A stretch of 64,000 nt of DNA from Undibacterium sp. CCC3.4 (lineage in GTDB: Bacteria; Pseudomonadota; Gammaproteobacteria; Burkholderiales; Burkholderiaceae_D), in assembly GCF_034347425.1 (NCBI RefSeq), contig NZ_CP133779.1, positions 3,348,001-3,412,000 of the forward strand, in the 5' to 3' direction. Of this stretch, positions 27,864 through 35,598 are shown piece after piece. Position 1 is the first letter of the stretch; each line of letters begins with the position of its first letter. The notes beneath the pieces are model-generated. The model saw only the letters and a program-made list of their open reading frames with translations, did not search any database and was not told the DNA's origin. Position numbers and translations under genes: made by a program.

Positions 27864-28923
27864 CGTATTGACACTGGTAGCTGAAGCGGTGGTTTCAGGC
27901 GCACGTCAGGAACGTGCCTGCGACGTAATTGATTTAAGCGAGCGTACGCTGCAGCGCTGGAAAATTGATCAGGTGACTGAGCAAGCAGACCGGCGAACAG
28001 GGCGTGTGCAGGTACCTCAGAATCAGCTTAGTTCAGAGGAACGACAACAGGTTCTGGCCATTGCCAACTCGCCGGAATACGGCCATCTGCCGCCAAGCCA
28101 GATCGTTCCGCGATTGGCTGATGATGGAATTTATGTCGCATCGGAGTCAACGTTCTATCGCTTACTCAAGGCTAAAAATATGCTTGTGCACCGTGGCGAA
28201 GAAAAGCCAAGGCAACCCCGCAACAAACCACGTGCTTTAAAGGCAACCGGGCCCAACCAATTGTACTGTTGGGACATCACCTATTTGCCGACAGAGATCA
28301 GAGGCATCTATTTTTATCTCTATATGTTCATCGATGTATTTAGTCGCAAAGTGGTCGGCTGGCAGGTATTTGAAACCGAAAGCAGCGCGCTGGCCAGCGA
28401 GGTGATGAAGGACATTTGTGTGCGAGAAAAAATCGCACAAAATCAGGTCGTTCTTCATTCGGATAACGGCAGTCCGATGAAGGGCTCCACGATGCTGGCC
28501 ATGCTGCAGGTGCTGGGCGTCATGCCGTCATTCAGTCGTCCTGCCGTGAGTAATGACAACCCGTTCGCCGAAAGCTTTTTTAAAACATTGAAGTACTGCC
28601 CAGTATATCCACGTCGCCCATTTAAGGATCTCCTGGCAGCCAGGAATTGGGTTACTACATTCATGCATTGGTATAACGAAGAACACCGGCACAGTGCCAT
28701 TCAGTTTGTAACGCCAGCTGAACGCCATGCCGGTCTGGATGTGGAATTATTGATTCGACGTGAGCAATTGTATGCGGCGGCAAAAGCAAGGAACTCGAAT
28801 CGCTGGAGCGGTGCTACTCGTAACTGGGACCGCGCCAACGTTGTTGACTTAAATCCAGACAAAACTAACAAGGAAGCATTAAATCATGAGGACGTATATC
28901 AAGAACTGAAACTGGCGGCATAA
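27838..28923 (+). CDS. IS-A copy 2 transposase OrfB (DDE)
   Basis: Same protein as in copy 1, with WDITYLP, SDNGSPM and NPFAESFF catalytic blocks intact. Start ATG 27,838 lies in a TAATG junction. Because both copies are intact and nearly identical, recent transposition is likely. Confidence 0.9.
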   Translation: MTPIPERNNVLTLVAEAVVSGARQERACDVIDLSERTLQRWKIDQVTEQADRRTGRVQVPQNQLSSEERQQVLAIANSPEYGHLPPSQIVPRLADDGIYVASESTFYRLLKAKNMLVHRGEEKPRQPRNKPRALKATGPNQLYCWDITYLPTEIRGIYFYLYMFIDVFSRKVVGWQVFETESSALASEVMKDICVREKIAQNQVVLHSDNGSPMKGSTMLAMLQVLGVMPSFSRPAVSNDNPFAESFFKTLKYCPVYPRRPFKDLLAARNWVTTFMHWYNEEHRHSAIQFVTPAERHAGLDVELLIRREQLYAAAKARNSNRWSGATRNWDRANVVDLNPDKTNKEALNHEDVYQELKLAA

Positions 28924-28962
28924 AAATTTACTTTTAGGCGACAACTAGCTTGAAAAACTCCG

Positions 28963-30037
28963 ATTTGCAGCAATTGAGCCTTTTTATAACAGCCAGGCAC
29001 GCGTTGAGAGATTTGACGGTGGATTGGAAGTTATTAATGAGGAGGGCGTTTGTGTAGTTGAACTCCGATCTGCGATTCAAACTGAATTTTCCAGACTGTC
29101 TACAGACCTGGTCGGTTTTTGGAAAACTAAAACGATTTCTTCCGCTGTTGAGTTGAAAATATTTGAATCTCTTCCGGCAGCGGTTGAAAAAATAGCGCTT
29201 AATTGTGGATTAAAACTTGATCTTACAAAACGCTTACTGCGAGCTCTCGGGGAGTTAAATCTTCTTGAATATTCACGTGGGGTTTGGAGTGTAACGGCTA
29301 AAGGAGCTTATTTACAGCAAGCGCATCCAATGACTTTGGCTGATGCAGCGATTGAGTATGAACAGTATCTTTCACCTATGTGGAATGGATTGTCGGATGC
29401 AATTCGTGGCAACGATAAATGGCATGCGCCAGATATATTTAATCAGGTAGCCCTTGATGGTGAACGTACATTGCCACACCATCGAATGCTGCAGAGTTAT
29501 GCTCTTCATGATTATGCACCTTTACCTGAAGTCTTGAATCTGGATTCCATTACACATTTGATTGATGCAGGTGGCGGAACCGGATCGCTGACCAAATATT
29601 TGGCCCAACGATACGAGTCCTTGAAAATATCTCTGTTTGATTTACCTGAAGTGATTGATCATGCTCGAAATTTGATTGGAATTCATGAGCAAATAGAGTT
29701 TCATGGCGGAGATTTATTTCAACCATGGGGGTTACATGCAGATGCTGTTTTATTGGCTCGAGTTTTACATGATTGGGATGATCAGGCTGCTTTGGCAATT
29801 CTTCAACGGGCGCGCTCAACTTTGCCAATAGGCGGGCGTATTTTTATTGTAGAGATGTTGTTGCTCGAAGACGAAATGTCGGGAGGGCTGTGTGATCTTC
29901 ATCTCTTGATGGCGACCGGTGGGCGAGAACGTACATTGAGTGGTTATAGACTTTTACTTGAGTCGGCAGGTTTTTATTTTCATGAGTCAGTAAAACTTAA
30001 CTCACTTCCAACAGTTCTTGTCGGAGTCGCAAAGTGA
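28963..30037 (+). pseudogene. O-methyltransferase 3' part of the interrupted WG-repeat/methyltransferase gene
   Basis: After the end of the WG region (EPFYNSQARVERFDGGLEV) this holds a complete class I O-methyltransferase of the COMT/acetylserotonin type. The helical dimerisation domain (ELKIFESLPAAVEKIAL, LTKRLLRALGELNLLEY) is followed by LIDAGGGTGSLTKYLA (SAM-binding loop), ISLFDLPEVIDHARN and RVLHDWDDQAALAIL, the usual catalytic His region. An in-frame TTG at 29,024 could allow some expression of the methyltransferase, but no good ribosome-binding site is seen. The stop overlaps the next gene's GTG start. Confidence 0.85.
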
Positions 30038-31356
30038 GTGAGGATATTCGATATCAGATTCCACATTCGACAATTCATTGGATCTCAGAAGCTCCGAAAA
30101 ACATTCCGATTGTCGTACTTCTTCGACATTCGGTGCGTGATGACTTGCCACCCAATGATGTGGGATATGGATTGCCGATTACCGCTAACGGCAAACAGCT
30201 TTCGCATGAGTTAGGCGCTATTTTTGGTAATCGACTACGATCACTTCATACTAGTCCACTTGTCCGCTGCATCCAGACTGCTGAGTCAATTCAGACTGGG
30301 GCTATCAGTACTTTACCGATTAATTCTGACCGGTTACTAGGTGATCCAGGTGTATTTGTTATTGACGGAAAATTGGCGTTTACGAATTGGAAAGAGCTTG
30401 GCCATGAGGGTGTCATGGATCACTTGGTAAAGCGGGACACATCTTTACCAGGAATAGCAAATGCTGATTCGGCAGCAAGATTTTTGGTTCAGCATATGCT
30501 TGCGTCGTCATTGAATCGCCCCGGGTTTCATGTTTTTGTTACGCATGATTCTCTTGTTACTGCGACTGCTGCAAGAATGCTTGGGGTGCCTTATGGAATT
30601 GAAGACTGGCCACTGTTCTTGGAAGCAGCTTTTTTTTGGCAAGAAGAAAACAGTGTTTTTTCAGCTTATAGGGACGTCTGCAGGTCACACCATACATTTC
30701 CGTTATGTCATTTTGATGATGTAGATGTCATTGAGTTTGCTCGTCGTGAAATTGCGCAGGCATTAGGGAGTGATTGCGCAGCGCGTTTTTTTCTTGCTGG
30801 GGGTGCTTTTAAATCTCTTCTAACGGGCATGCCTCCTCGAGATCTTGATGTATGGGCGGCTTCAAATCAGGATCGAGATATTTTACTAACCACTTTGGTT
30901 CAACGTGGTGCAATTCAACTCAGTAGTACTACTTTTTCTGAACGATTTCAAATCGGCAATCGAATATTGGAGATTCCATTTCATACTGAATCTAGAACCT
31001 TAAGTAGTCTTCTCGATGGTTTTGACATCGGGCTATCAGCAATCGGTGTTGAGTTCGAATTTGGGCGAGAGTATCGTGTGTTGATTCATCCAATGGCTAA
31101 GATATCGGTTTTACGGAAAGAAATATTATTAATAAAACCTTTGCCCAATTGGAAGTATGCGTTGACGACACTTGAACGCATGCATCGTTATCAAATGGAA
31201 CTGCGTTTCCGTATTCCTAATGAGGAAGTGGATGCTATTTGGAATGTATTTGATTCACAAGACTCCACGATGAAACAAGGTATGGTTGACCGCTATAAAC
31301 GTACAAGCGTCCTCGATTGTTGTCTGATTGAGGAGGTTGAGGCTCGACGTAGTTAA
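30034..31356 (+). CDS. Histidine phosphatase fused to a nucleotidyltransferase-like domain
   Basis: 440 aa from a GTG that overlaps the methyltransferase stop (GTGA). Residues ~20-210 form a histidine-phosphatase domain: LLRHSVRDDL with the phospho-accepting His32, TSPLVRCIQTAE, and the second His171 in FVTHDSL. Residues ~255-430 contain FLAGGAFKSLLTGMPPRDLDVW, a GG...DxD pattern (Asp270/Asp272) as in the polymerase-beta nucleotidyltransferase superfamily. This two-domain layout suggests hydrolysis and nucleotidyl transfer on the same metabolite (inference). The gene is intact, the last of the cassette, and low in GC. Confidence 0.75.
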   Translation: MSEDIRYQIPHSTIHWISEAPKNIPIVVLLRHSVRDDLPPNDVGYGLPITANGKQLSHELGAIFGNRLRSLHTSPLVRCIQTAESIQTGAISTLPINSDRLLGDPGVFVIDGKLAFTNWKELGHEGVMDHLVKRDTSLPGIANADSAARFLVQHMLASSLNRPGFHVFVTHDSLVTATAARMLGVPYGIEDWPLFLEAAFFWQEENSVFSAYRDVCRSHHTFPLCHFDDVDVIEFARREIAQALGSDCAARFFLAGGAFKSLLTGMPPRDLDVWAASNQDRDILLTTLVQRGAIQLSSTTFSERFQIGNRILEIPFHTESRTLSSLLDGFDIGLSAIGVEFEFGREYRVLIHPMAKISVLRKEILLIKPLPNWKYALTTLERMHRYQMELRFRIPNEEVDAIWNVFDSQDSTMKQGMVDRYKRTSVLDCCLIEEVEARRS

Positions 31357-31389
31357 TTTGTAGGCTTTTGTGTGCGCCGGGCGGGCTTG

Positions 31390-31545
31390 AGGACCCTATT
31401 GGTGGCAATTAGCATGGAGTTCTGAAATTAATAGACCTTATTTTTTTCATGAAACCAATTTATCGCTGCCTAACGTATCTGAAAATGCGGATGATTTTGA
31501 AGAGATTTTCGAGTCCATGCAATTTTGGGTATTCCGGAGGAACGT
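31390..31545 (+). pseudogene. Unrecognised coding remnant after the cassette
   Basis: An open stretch reads PYWWQLAWSSEINRPYFF and continues through NADDFEEIFESMQFWVF with amino-acid composition of a real protein, but it has no start and is cut by IS21-like repeats at 31,546. It may be the end of a fifth cassette gene or debris of another element. I do not recognise the family. Confidence 0.4.
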
Positions 31546-31622
31546 GACCAGTGATTCCGGCATCGTGACCAGTCATTCCATTTTAACGTGACCGCCCATT
31601 CCGGGCGAACGTGACCGATTTC
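31546..31622 (+). repeat. IS21-like terminal repeats (left half)
   Basis: Three to four spaced copies of GTGACC-N(3-4)-ATTCC(GG), the multiple-repeat pattern of IS21-family ends. The right half with inverted copies is at 33,811-33,885. No istA or istB remains between them. Confidence 0.6.
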
Positions 31623-32269
31623 TAAAGTGGCCCCCTAAGTCCAGACAATTATCCAAAGAGTTTAAGATAGTGCCTGTTTCTGCCACAGCTGCGCGGCGCT
31701 GCCCCGTTATTCGCACTACATCACTACCGTGCTTTTCTTTTCTAGCTTTTTTGAATCAGGCAGTTCAGTACCAAATTTGTTTACGATCTTGGCACCGCCG
31801 CCCACGCCTGAGCCATACACGGTTTCCGGCGTTTGATAACCCAATGATTGATGTTTACGCTCAGCGTTGTAGAACATAAAATAGTTCGCCAAGCCGATCA
31901 CCAATTCCGGCATACTTTCATGCTTTTTCAAATACACTTCTTCATATTTCACACTGCGCCATAAGCGCTCAACAAAAATATTATCCAGCGCCCGACCGCG
32001 ACCGTCCATACTGATTTTGATGCCGTTTCTAAGCAGCAGCCCAGTAAAGGCCTGGCTGGTAAACTGCGCACCCTGATCGGTATTAAAAATCTCCGGCGTT
32101 CCATACCATTTTATGGCTTCTTCCAAGCAGTCCACGCAAAACCCCGCATCCATCGTGTTCGACAACCGCCAGGACAGCACCTTCCGGCTGTACCAGTCAA
32201 CGATCGCCACCAGATAGACAAAACCCCGCGGCAGCCTGATGAATGTGATGTCTGTACTCCAGACCATAT
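31623..32269 (-). mobile_element. IS-B copy 1, truncated
   Basis: Begins with the IS-B end TAAAGTGGCCCCC and stops inside orfB at ...CCATAT, where 164 bp of IS-A follow. The outer 3 bp TTC (31,620-31,622) recurs at 33,808-33,810 beyond IS-B copy 2, so the two IS-B copies form the ends of one compound insertion. Confidence 0.88.
31716..32267 (-). pseudogene. IS-B copy 1 transposase OrfB, 5' end missing
   Basis: Encodes the catalytic core of the IS-B OrfB (VWSTDITFIRL, FNTDQGAQFT, NIFVERLWR) but lacks the first ~120 residues present in copies 2 and 3. No orfA remains. It is therefore not expected to be active. Confidence 0.88.
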
Positions 32270-32433
32270 CCCCATCTGTCAGACTACTTGTCGTGTAACT
32301 TTTTAAATTGAACCGATCTCATTGAAGTCTGTTTGTTTGTGTTTTTCGCATTATCTATCCAGCTTTTTCCGGCGTAGGCAGTCGGGGTTTTATGGGTGGA
32401 GCGCAGCGGAACCCATTCCCTCAAGACGTTAAG
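32270..32433 (+). mobile_element. 164-bp terminal fragment of IS-A
   Basis: Matches the left end of IS-A copy 2 (CCCCATCTGTCAGACTAC to CTCAAGACGTTAAG), including its four-G form. It is cut by the start of IS-B copy 2 at 32,434. It holds no coding sequence and shows that a third IS-A once lay in IS-B copy 1. Confidence 0.9.
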
Positions 32434-32500
32434 TATAGTGGATCCACATATCCGGACAACAGTTTAAACTAGTGTCTGTCGAAAAGAGACGAGGCAGACC

Positions 32501-32794
32501 ATGAGTGAAAATAAGAGAAAAATATTTAGCGGCGCACAAAAAGCCAAGGTAGCAGTTGAGGCAATCAAAGGCGAAAAGACGATCAATCAGATCGCCCAAG
32601 AGTTCGGGGTGCATCCGACGCAGGTTAGCCAGTGGAAGAAAGAATTACTGGAAAATGCAGGCAGTCTGTTTGAAGGTAAGCGCGGTCCGAAACCGGCCAG
32701 CACACAGAACGACCCAGACCGTCTCTATGCCAAAATTGGGCAACTGAATATGGAACTCGATTGGCTTAAAAAAAAGTCAGGGATCAGCCTGTAA
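32501..32794 (+). CDS. IS-B copy 2 OrfA
   Basis: 97-aa helix-turn-helix protein (KVAVEAIKGEKTINQIAQEF, HPTQVSQWKKELLENAGSLF) with a C-terminal leucine-zipper-like stretch. The run of eight A at 32,768-32,775 followed by G is a classical IS3-family -1 frameshift site; a slip there leads straight into the orfB frame and would make the OrfAB transposase. Confidence 0.88.
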   Translation: MSENKRKIFSGAQKAKVAVEAIKGEKTINQIAQEFGVHPTQVSQWKKELLENAGSLFEGKRGPKPASTQNDPDRLYAKIGQLNMELDWLKKKSGISL

Positions 32795-32802
32795 CGGAAC
32801 GA

Positions 32803-33714
32803 TTGCAGTGGGTAGAGCCGCTCTCTGCCCTTTCAATCGCCACACAATGCCGTCTCGTTTCAGTCACGCGCTCGGTCGTGTACGACAAGAAAAAGCGCTT
32901 GCAAGAAGAGATCAATCCGTTTGATAGTTTGCTGTTGCAATTGCTTGACGAGGAATACACCAGACATCCATTTTACGGCACGCGACGCATGACGCATTAC
33001 TTGCGAGACTGTGGCCATGCAGTGAACCGCAAGCGCGTACAGAGGCTGATGCAGCAACTGGGATTGGCAGGTATGGCCCCAGGCCCCAACACCAGTAAAG
33101 CGCATCCGCAGAACAAGATTTACCCGTACTTACTGAGAGGTATCGATGTCACTCGACCAAATATGGTCTGGAGTACAGACATCACATTCATCAGGCTGCC
33201 GCGGGGTTTTGTGTATCTGGTGGCGATCGTTGACTGGTATAGCCGGAAGGTGCTGTCTTGGCGGTTGTCGAACACGATGGATGCGGGGTTTTGCGTGGAC
33301 TGCTTGGAAGAAGCCATAAAATGGTATGGAACGCCGGAGATTTTTAATACCGATCAGGGTGCGCAGTTTACCAGCCAGGCCTTTACTGGGCTGCTGCTTA
33401 GAAACGGCATCAAAATCAGTATGGACGGTCGCGGTCGGGCGTTGGATAATATTTTTGTTGAGCGTCTATGGCGCAGTGTGAAATATGAAGAAGTGTATTT
33501 GAAAAAGCATGAAAGTATGCCGGAGTTGGTGATCGGCTTGGCGAACTATTTTATGTTCTACAACGCTGAACGTAAACATCAATCATTGGGTTATCAAACG
33601 CCGGAAACCGTGTATCGATCAGGCGTGGGCGGCGGTGCCAAGATCGTAAACAAATTTGGTACTGAACTGCCTGATTCAAAAATGATAGAAAAGAAAAGCA
33701 CGGTAGTGATGTAG
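32803..33714 (+). CDS. IS-B copy 2 transposase OrfB (DDE)
   Basis: 303 aa with an N-terminal HTH_21-like block (YTRHPFYGTRRMTHYLRDCG) and the integrase core: VWSTDITFI, NTDQGAQFTS and DNIFVERLWRSVKYEEVYL, then NAERKHQSLGYQTP. It lies in the -1 frame relative to orfA, so expression as an OrfAB fusion is expected. The residues of the DDE triad are intact. Confidence 0.9.
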   Translation: MQWVEPLSALSIATQCRLVSVTRSVVYDKKKRLQEEINPFDSLLLQLLDEEYTRHPFYGTRRMTHYLRDCGHAVNRKRVQRLMQQLGLAGMAPGPNTSKAHPQNKIYPYLLRGIDVTRPNMVWSTDITFIRLPRGFVYLVAIVDWYSRKVLSWRLSNTMDAGFCVDCLEEAIKWYGTPEIFNTDQGAQFTSQAFTGLLLRNGIKISMDGRGRALDNIFVERLWRSVKYEEVYLKKHESMPELVIGLANYFMFYNAERKHQSLGYQTPETVYRSGVGGGAKIVNKFGTELPDSKMIEKKSTVVM

Positions 33715-33810
33715 TGCGAATAACGGGGCAGCGCCGCGCAGCTGTGGCAGAAACAGGCACTATCTTAAACTCTTTGAATAATTGTCTGGACTTAGGGGGC
33801 CACTTTATTC

Positions 33811-33885
33811 ATGCCTTTTGCGGAATCAGCGGTCACGATACCGGAATCAACGGTCACGATGCCGGAATGGCGTTGTACTGCCCAA
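33811..33885 (-). repeat. IS21-like terminal repeats (right half, inverted)
   Basis: Two to three copies of CCGGAAT-N-GGTCAC, the inverse of the repeats at 31,546-31,622. If the IS-B/IS-A unit and one TTC are removed, the two halves join back to back, as expected for an IS21-like element that lost its interior. Confidence 0.55.
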
Positions 33886-33959
33886 TAATAGTGTTACGCA
33901 TTCGGTATCTGTCAAGATAGTTGGTAAGATTTGAGGTTAAGCCGCTGCCATGTCCTTAT

Positions 33960-35006
33960 TCATTTTTTTTGGACTTCCTCACGATCAGGATTGAGACTGA
34001 CCTGATCAACCCAAGTCCAGTTTCGCGTATCACCTCGCCAGCGTTCCGGTCGCTTTGCACGGGCGATTTCATAGACTGCTTTGCGCTGTGCCAGAATCAC
34101 TTGATCACGTCCCTGATGGCGTTCTGCTGGCGTCACGAACTGAATGCCACTATGCCGATGCTCGTGGCTGTACCACTGAATAAAACGCTGCACCCAACGC
34201 CGTGCTTCTTCAATACTGGCAAATCCGGCCTGCGGCCATTGCGGCCAGTATTTCATCGTGCGGAATAAGGATTCTGAGAACGGGTTGTCGTTACTGACTC
34301 GTGGTCGGCTATGCGATGGACTCACCTTCAGTTCTTCCATTTTGGCTTTCAATGTATAGCTTTTCATCGGTGCGCCATTATCCGAATGCAGCACCAATGG
34401 CGTAGTCATACAGCCTTGTCCCATCACCGTTTTTTGCAATAATTCTGCCGCCAGTTCACCGCTTTCTTCGCCGTGAACTTCCCATCCGACCGGGTAACGA
34501 CTGAATATATCCTCGATTAAATACAGTTTGTAAAACAGGCCTTTTGTTTTTGTCGGTAAAAAAGTAATGTTCCATGACCATACCTGATTTGGTGCGGTAG
34601 CATGATGCGTCGTTGGTTTATTCACCTTACGTGGTGCCGCTGCACGGCCTCGCCGATACAGCAGCGAGTGCGCTTTCAGAATCCGATACATGGTCGATTC
34701 GGAGGCCAGGTAACGTCGCTCGTCTGCGAGGATAGGGACGATTTGCGTCGGCGGCAAGCTGCCGAAACGCGCGCTGTTACAGACACTCAGAATTTCCTCC
34801 TGCTCATCTTGGCTAAGCTTGTTGGCCGGTACAGGACGCTCCGCCAAAGGGCGCGCATCATCAACCACAGCCCCATTCTTCTGCCAGCGATACCAGTCAT
34901 TGCGCGAAATTTCTGCGACCTCGCAAGCTTTAAACAAGCGCGCCCCTTGGTCGCACGCGACCCGAATCGGCACGATCAATTCCTGCCGGTCGCTCAATGC
35001 AGTCAT
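33960..35006 (-). CDS. IS-C transposase OrfB, first catalytic Asp replaced by Asn
   Basis: About 348 aa, similar to IS-A and IS-D OrfB. The first DDE position, Asp in WDITYLP (IS-A) and WDITWLP (IS-D), reads Asn here (VWSWNITFLP, codon AAC), a one-base change. The other two, in LHSDNGAPM and NDNPFSESLF, are intact. Loss of this Asp abolishes catalysis in DDE enzymes, so the copy should be inactive unless complemented. ATG 35,006 overlaps the orfA stop (ATGA). Confidence 0.88.
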   Translation of the reverse strand: MTALSDRQELIVPIRVACDQGARLFKACEVAEISRNDWYRWQKNGAVVDDARPLAERPVPANKLSQDEQEEILSVCNSARFGSLPPTQIVPILADERRYLASESTMYRILKAHSLLYRRGRAAAPRKVNKPTTHHATAPNQVWSWNITFLPTKTKGLFYKLYLIEDIFSRYPVGWEVHGEESGELAAELLQKTVMGQGCMTTPLVLHSDNGAPMKSYTLKAKMEELKVSPSHSRPRVSNDNPFSESLFRTMKYWPQWPQAGFASIEEARRWVQRFIQWYSHEHRHSGIQFVTPAERHQGRDQVILAQRKAVYEIARAKRPERWRGDTRNWTWVDQVSLNPDREEVQKK

Positions 35007-35500
35007 TCGTCCTCGCCCTCGTCCCACAGGGCGCGCAGCTTTTTTTGCAGCACCAATAACGCTGCTGCTTCTGCCAGCGCCTTATTTTTACGGTCTACTT
35101 CGCGTTGTAATTCTTTGATTTTTTTCTGATAGGAGTGCGTCGTTTTTTGTTGTTCAGCTTGGGCTACTGGCTGTCCATTTTGCGCTGCCACGGCCAGTTC
35201 TCGCCAGGTCTTGACTTGTGCTGGGTAAAGTCCTTTGCCACGACAATATAGTGCCAGATCGGCTTCATTGAGTGCGGCGGTTTCTACAATGATGGCGAAC
35301 TTGGCTTGGGCAGTCCATTGCTCATTGTTGCGGTCAGTTGTTGGCACAGGGCGTCCTTGCTGACGTAGTTTTGTACGCCAGTTATAAAGTGTGGCTTCAG
35401 AAATGCCTTCCTGCTTCGACATGCTGACAATGGAAGGGGCATCCGGGGCCAACATTTTAATCAAAATAGCCTGCTTGCGTTCGTTTGGTATGCGAGACAT
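35003..35500 (-). CDS. IS-C OrfA
   Basis: 165 aa. HTH block MSRIPNERKQAILIKML and ISEATLYNWRTKL, followed by a charged heptad region (KIKELQREVDRKNKALAEA) and the conserved end LLVLQKKLRALWDEGEDE. That ending in the normal frame shows what OrfA of IS-A should look like. Overlaps orfB by 4 bp. Confidence 0.88.
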   Translation of the reverse strand: MSRIPNERKQAILIKMLAPDAPSIVSMSKQEGISEATLYNWRTKLRQQGRPVPTTDRNNEQWTAQAKFAIIVETAALNEADLALYCRGKGLYPAQVKTWRELAVAAQNGQPVAQAEQQKTTHSYQKKIKELQREVDRKNKALAEAAALLVLQKKLRALWDEGEDE

Positions 35501-35598
35501 GTATCAATCCTGCCGCCGTAATAGTTGGAAAATGCCGAAATCGGCAACTTACCAACTATCCTGACCGGTGTTTGTCAAACAACCTGTCGCACAACCCG

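Larger units (their letters stand above)
27099..28962 (+). mobile_element. IS-A copy 2 (IS3 family, 1,864 bp)
   Basis: Flanked by the 4-bp duplication ATTT (27,095-27,098 and 28,963-28,966). Starts CCCCATCTGTC and ends AAAAACTCCG, the inverse of copy 1. It disrupts the last WG-like repeat of the WG/methyltransferase gene. One G is missing near the left end relative to copy 1. Confidence 0.92.
32434..33807 (+). mobile_element. IS-B copy 2 (IS3 family, 1,374 bp, complete)
   Basis: Ends TATAGTGGATCCACATATCC and GGACTTAGGGGGCCACTTTA are imperfect inverted repeats. Same length as IS-B copy 3. It lacks a target duplication of its own; its right flank TTC pairs with the left flank of IS-B copy 1. 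Confidence 0.9.
33907..35565 (-). mobile_element. IS-C (IS3 family, about 1,659 bp)
   Basis: Ends ATCTGTCAAGATAGTTGG and GTCAGGATAGTTGGTAAG (inverted) with flanking CGGT at 33,903-33,906 and 35,566-35,569. The right-hand CGGT is the first base group of IS-D (CGGTGTTTGTC), so IS-C inserted into the extreme end of IS-D. It contains orfA and orfB. Confidence 0.82.

Noticed and set aside
23955..28962. Composite transposon formed by the two IS-A copies
   Set aside because: Each copy has its own matching 4-bp duplication, and the DNA between them is the native middle of two cassette genes, so the copies inserted independently.
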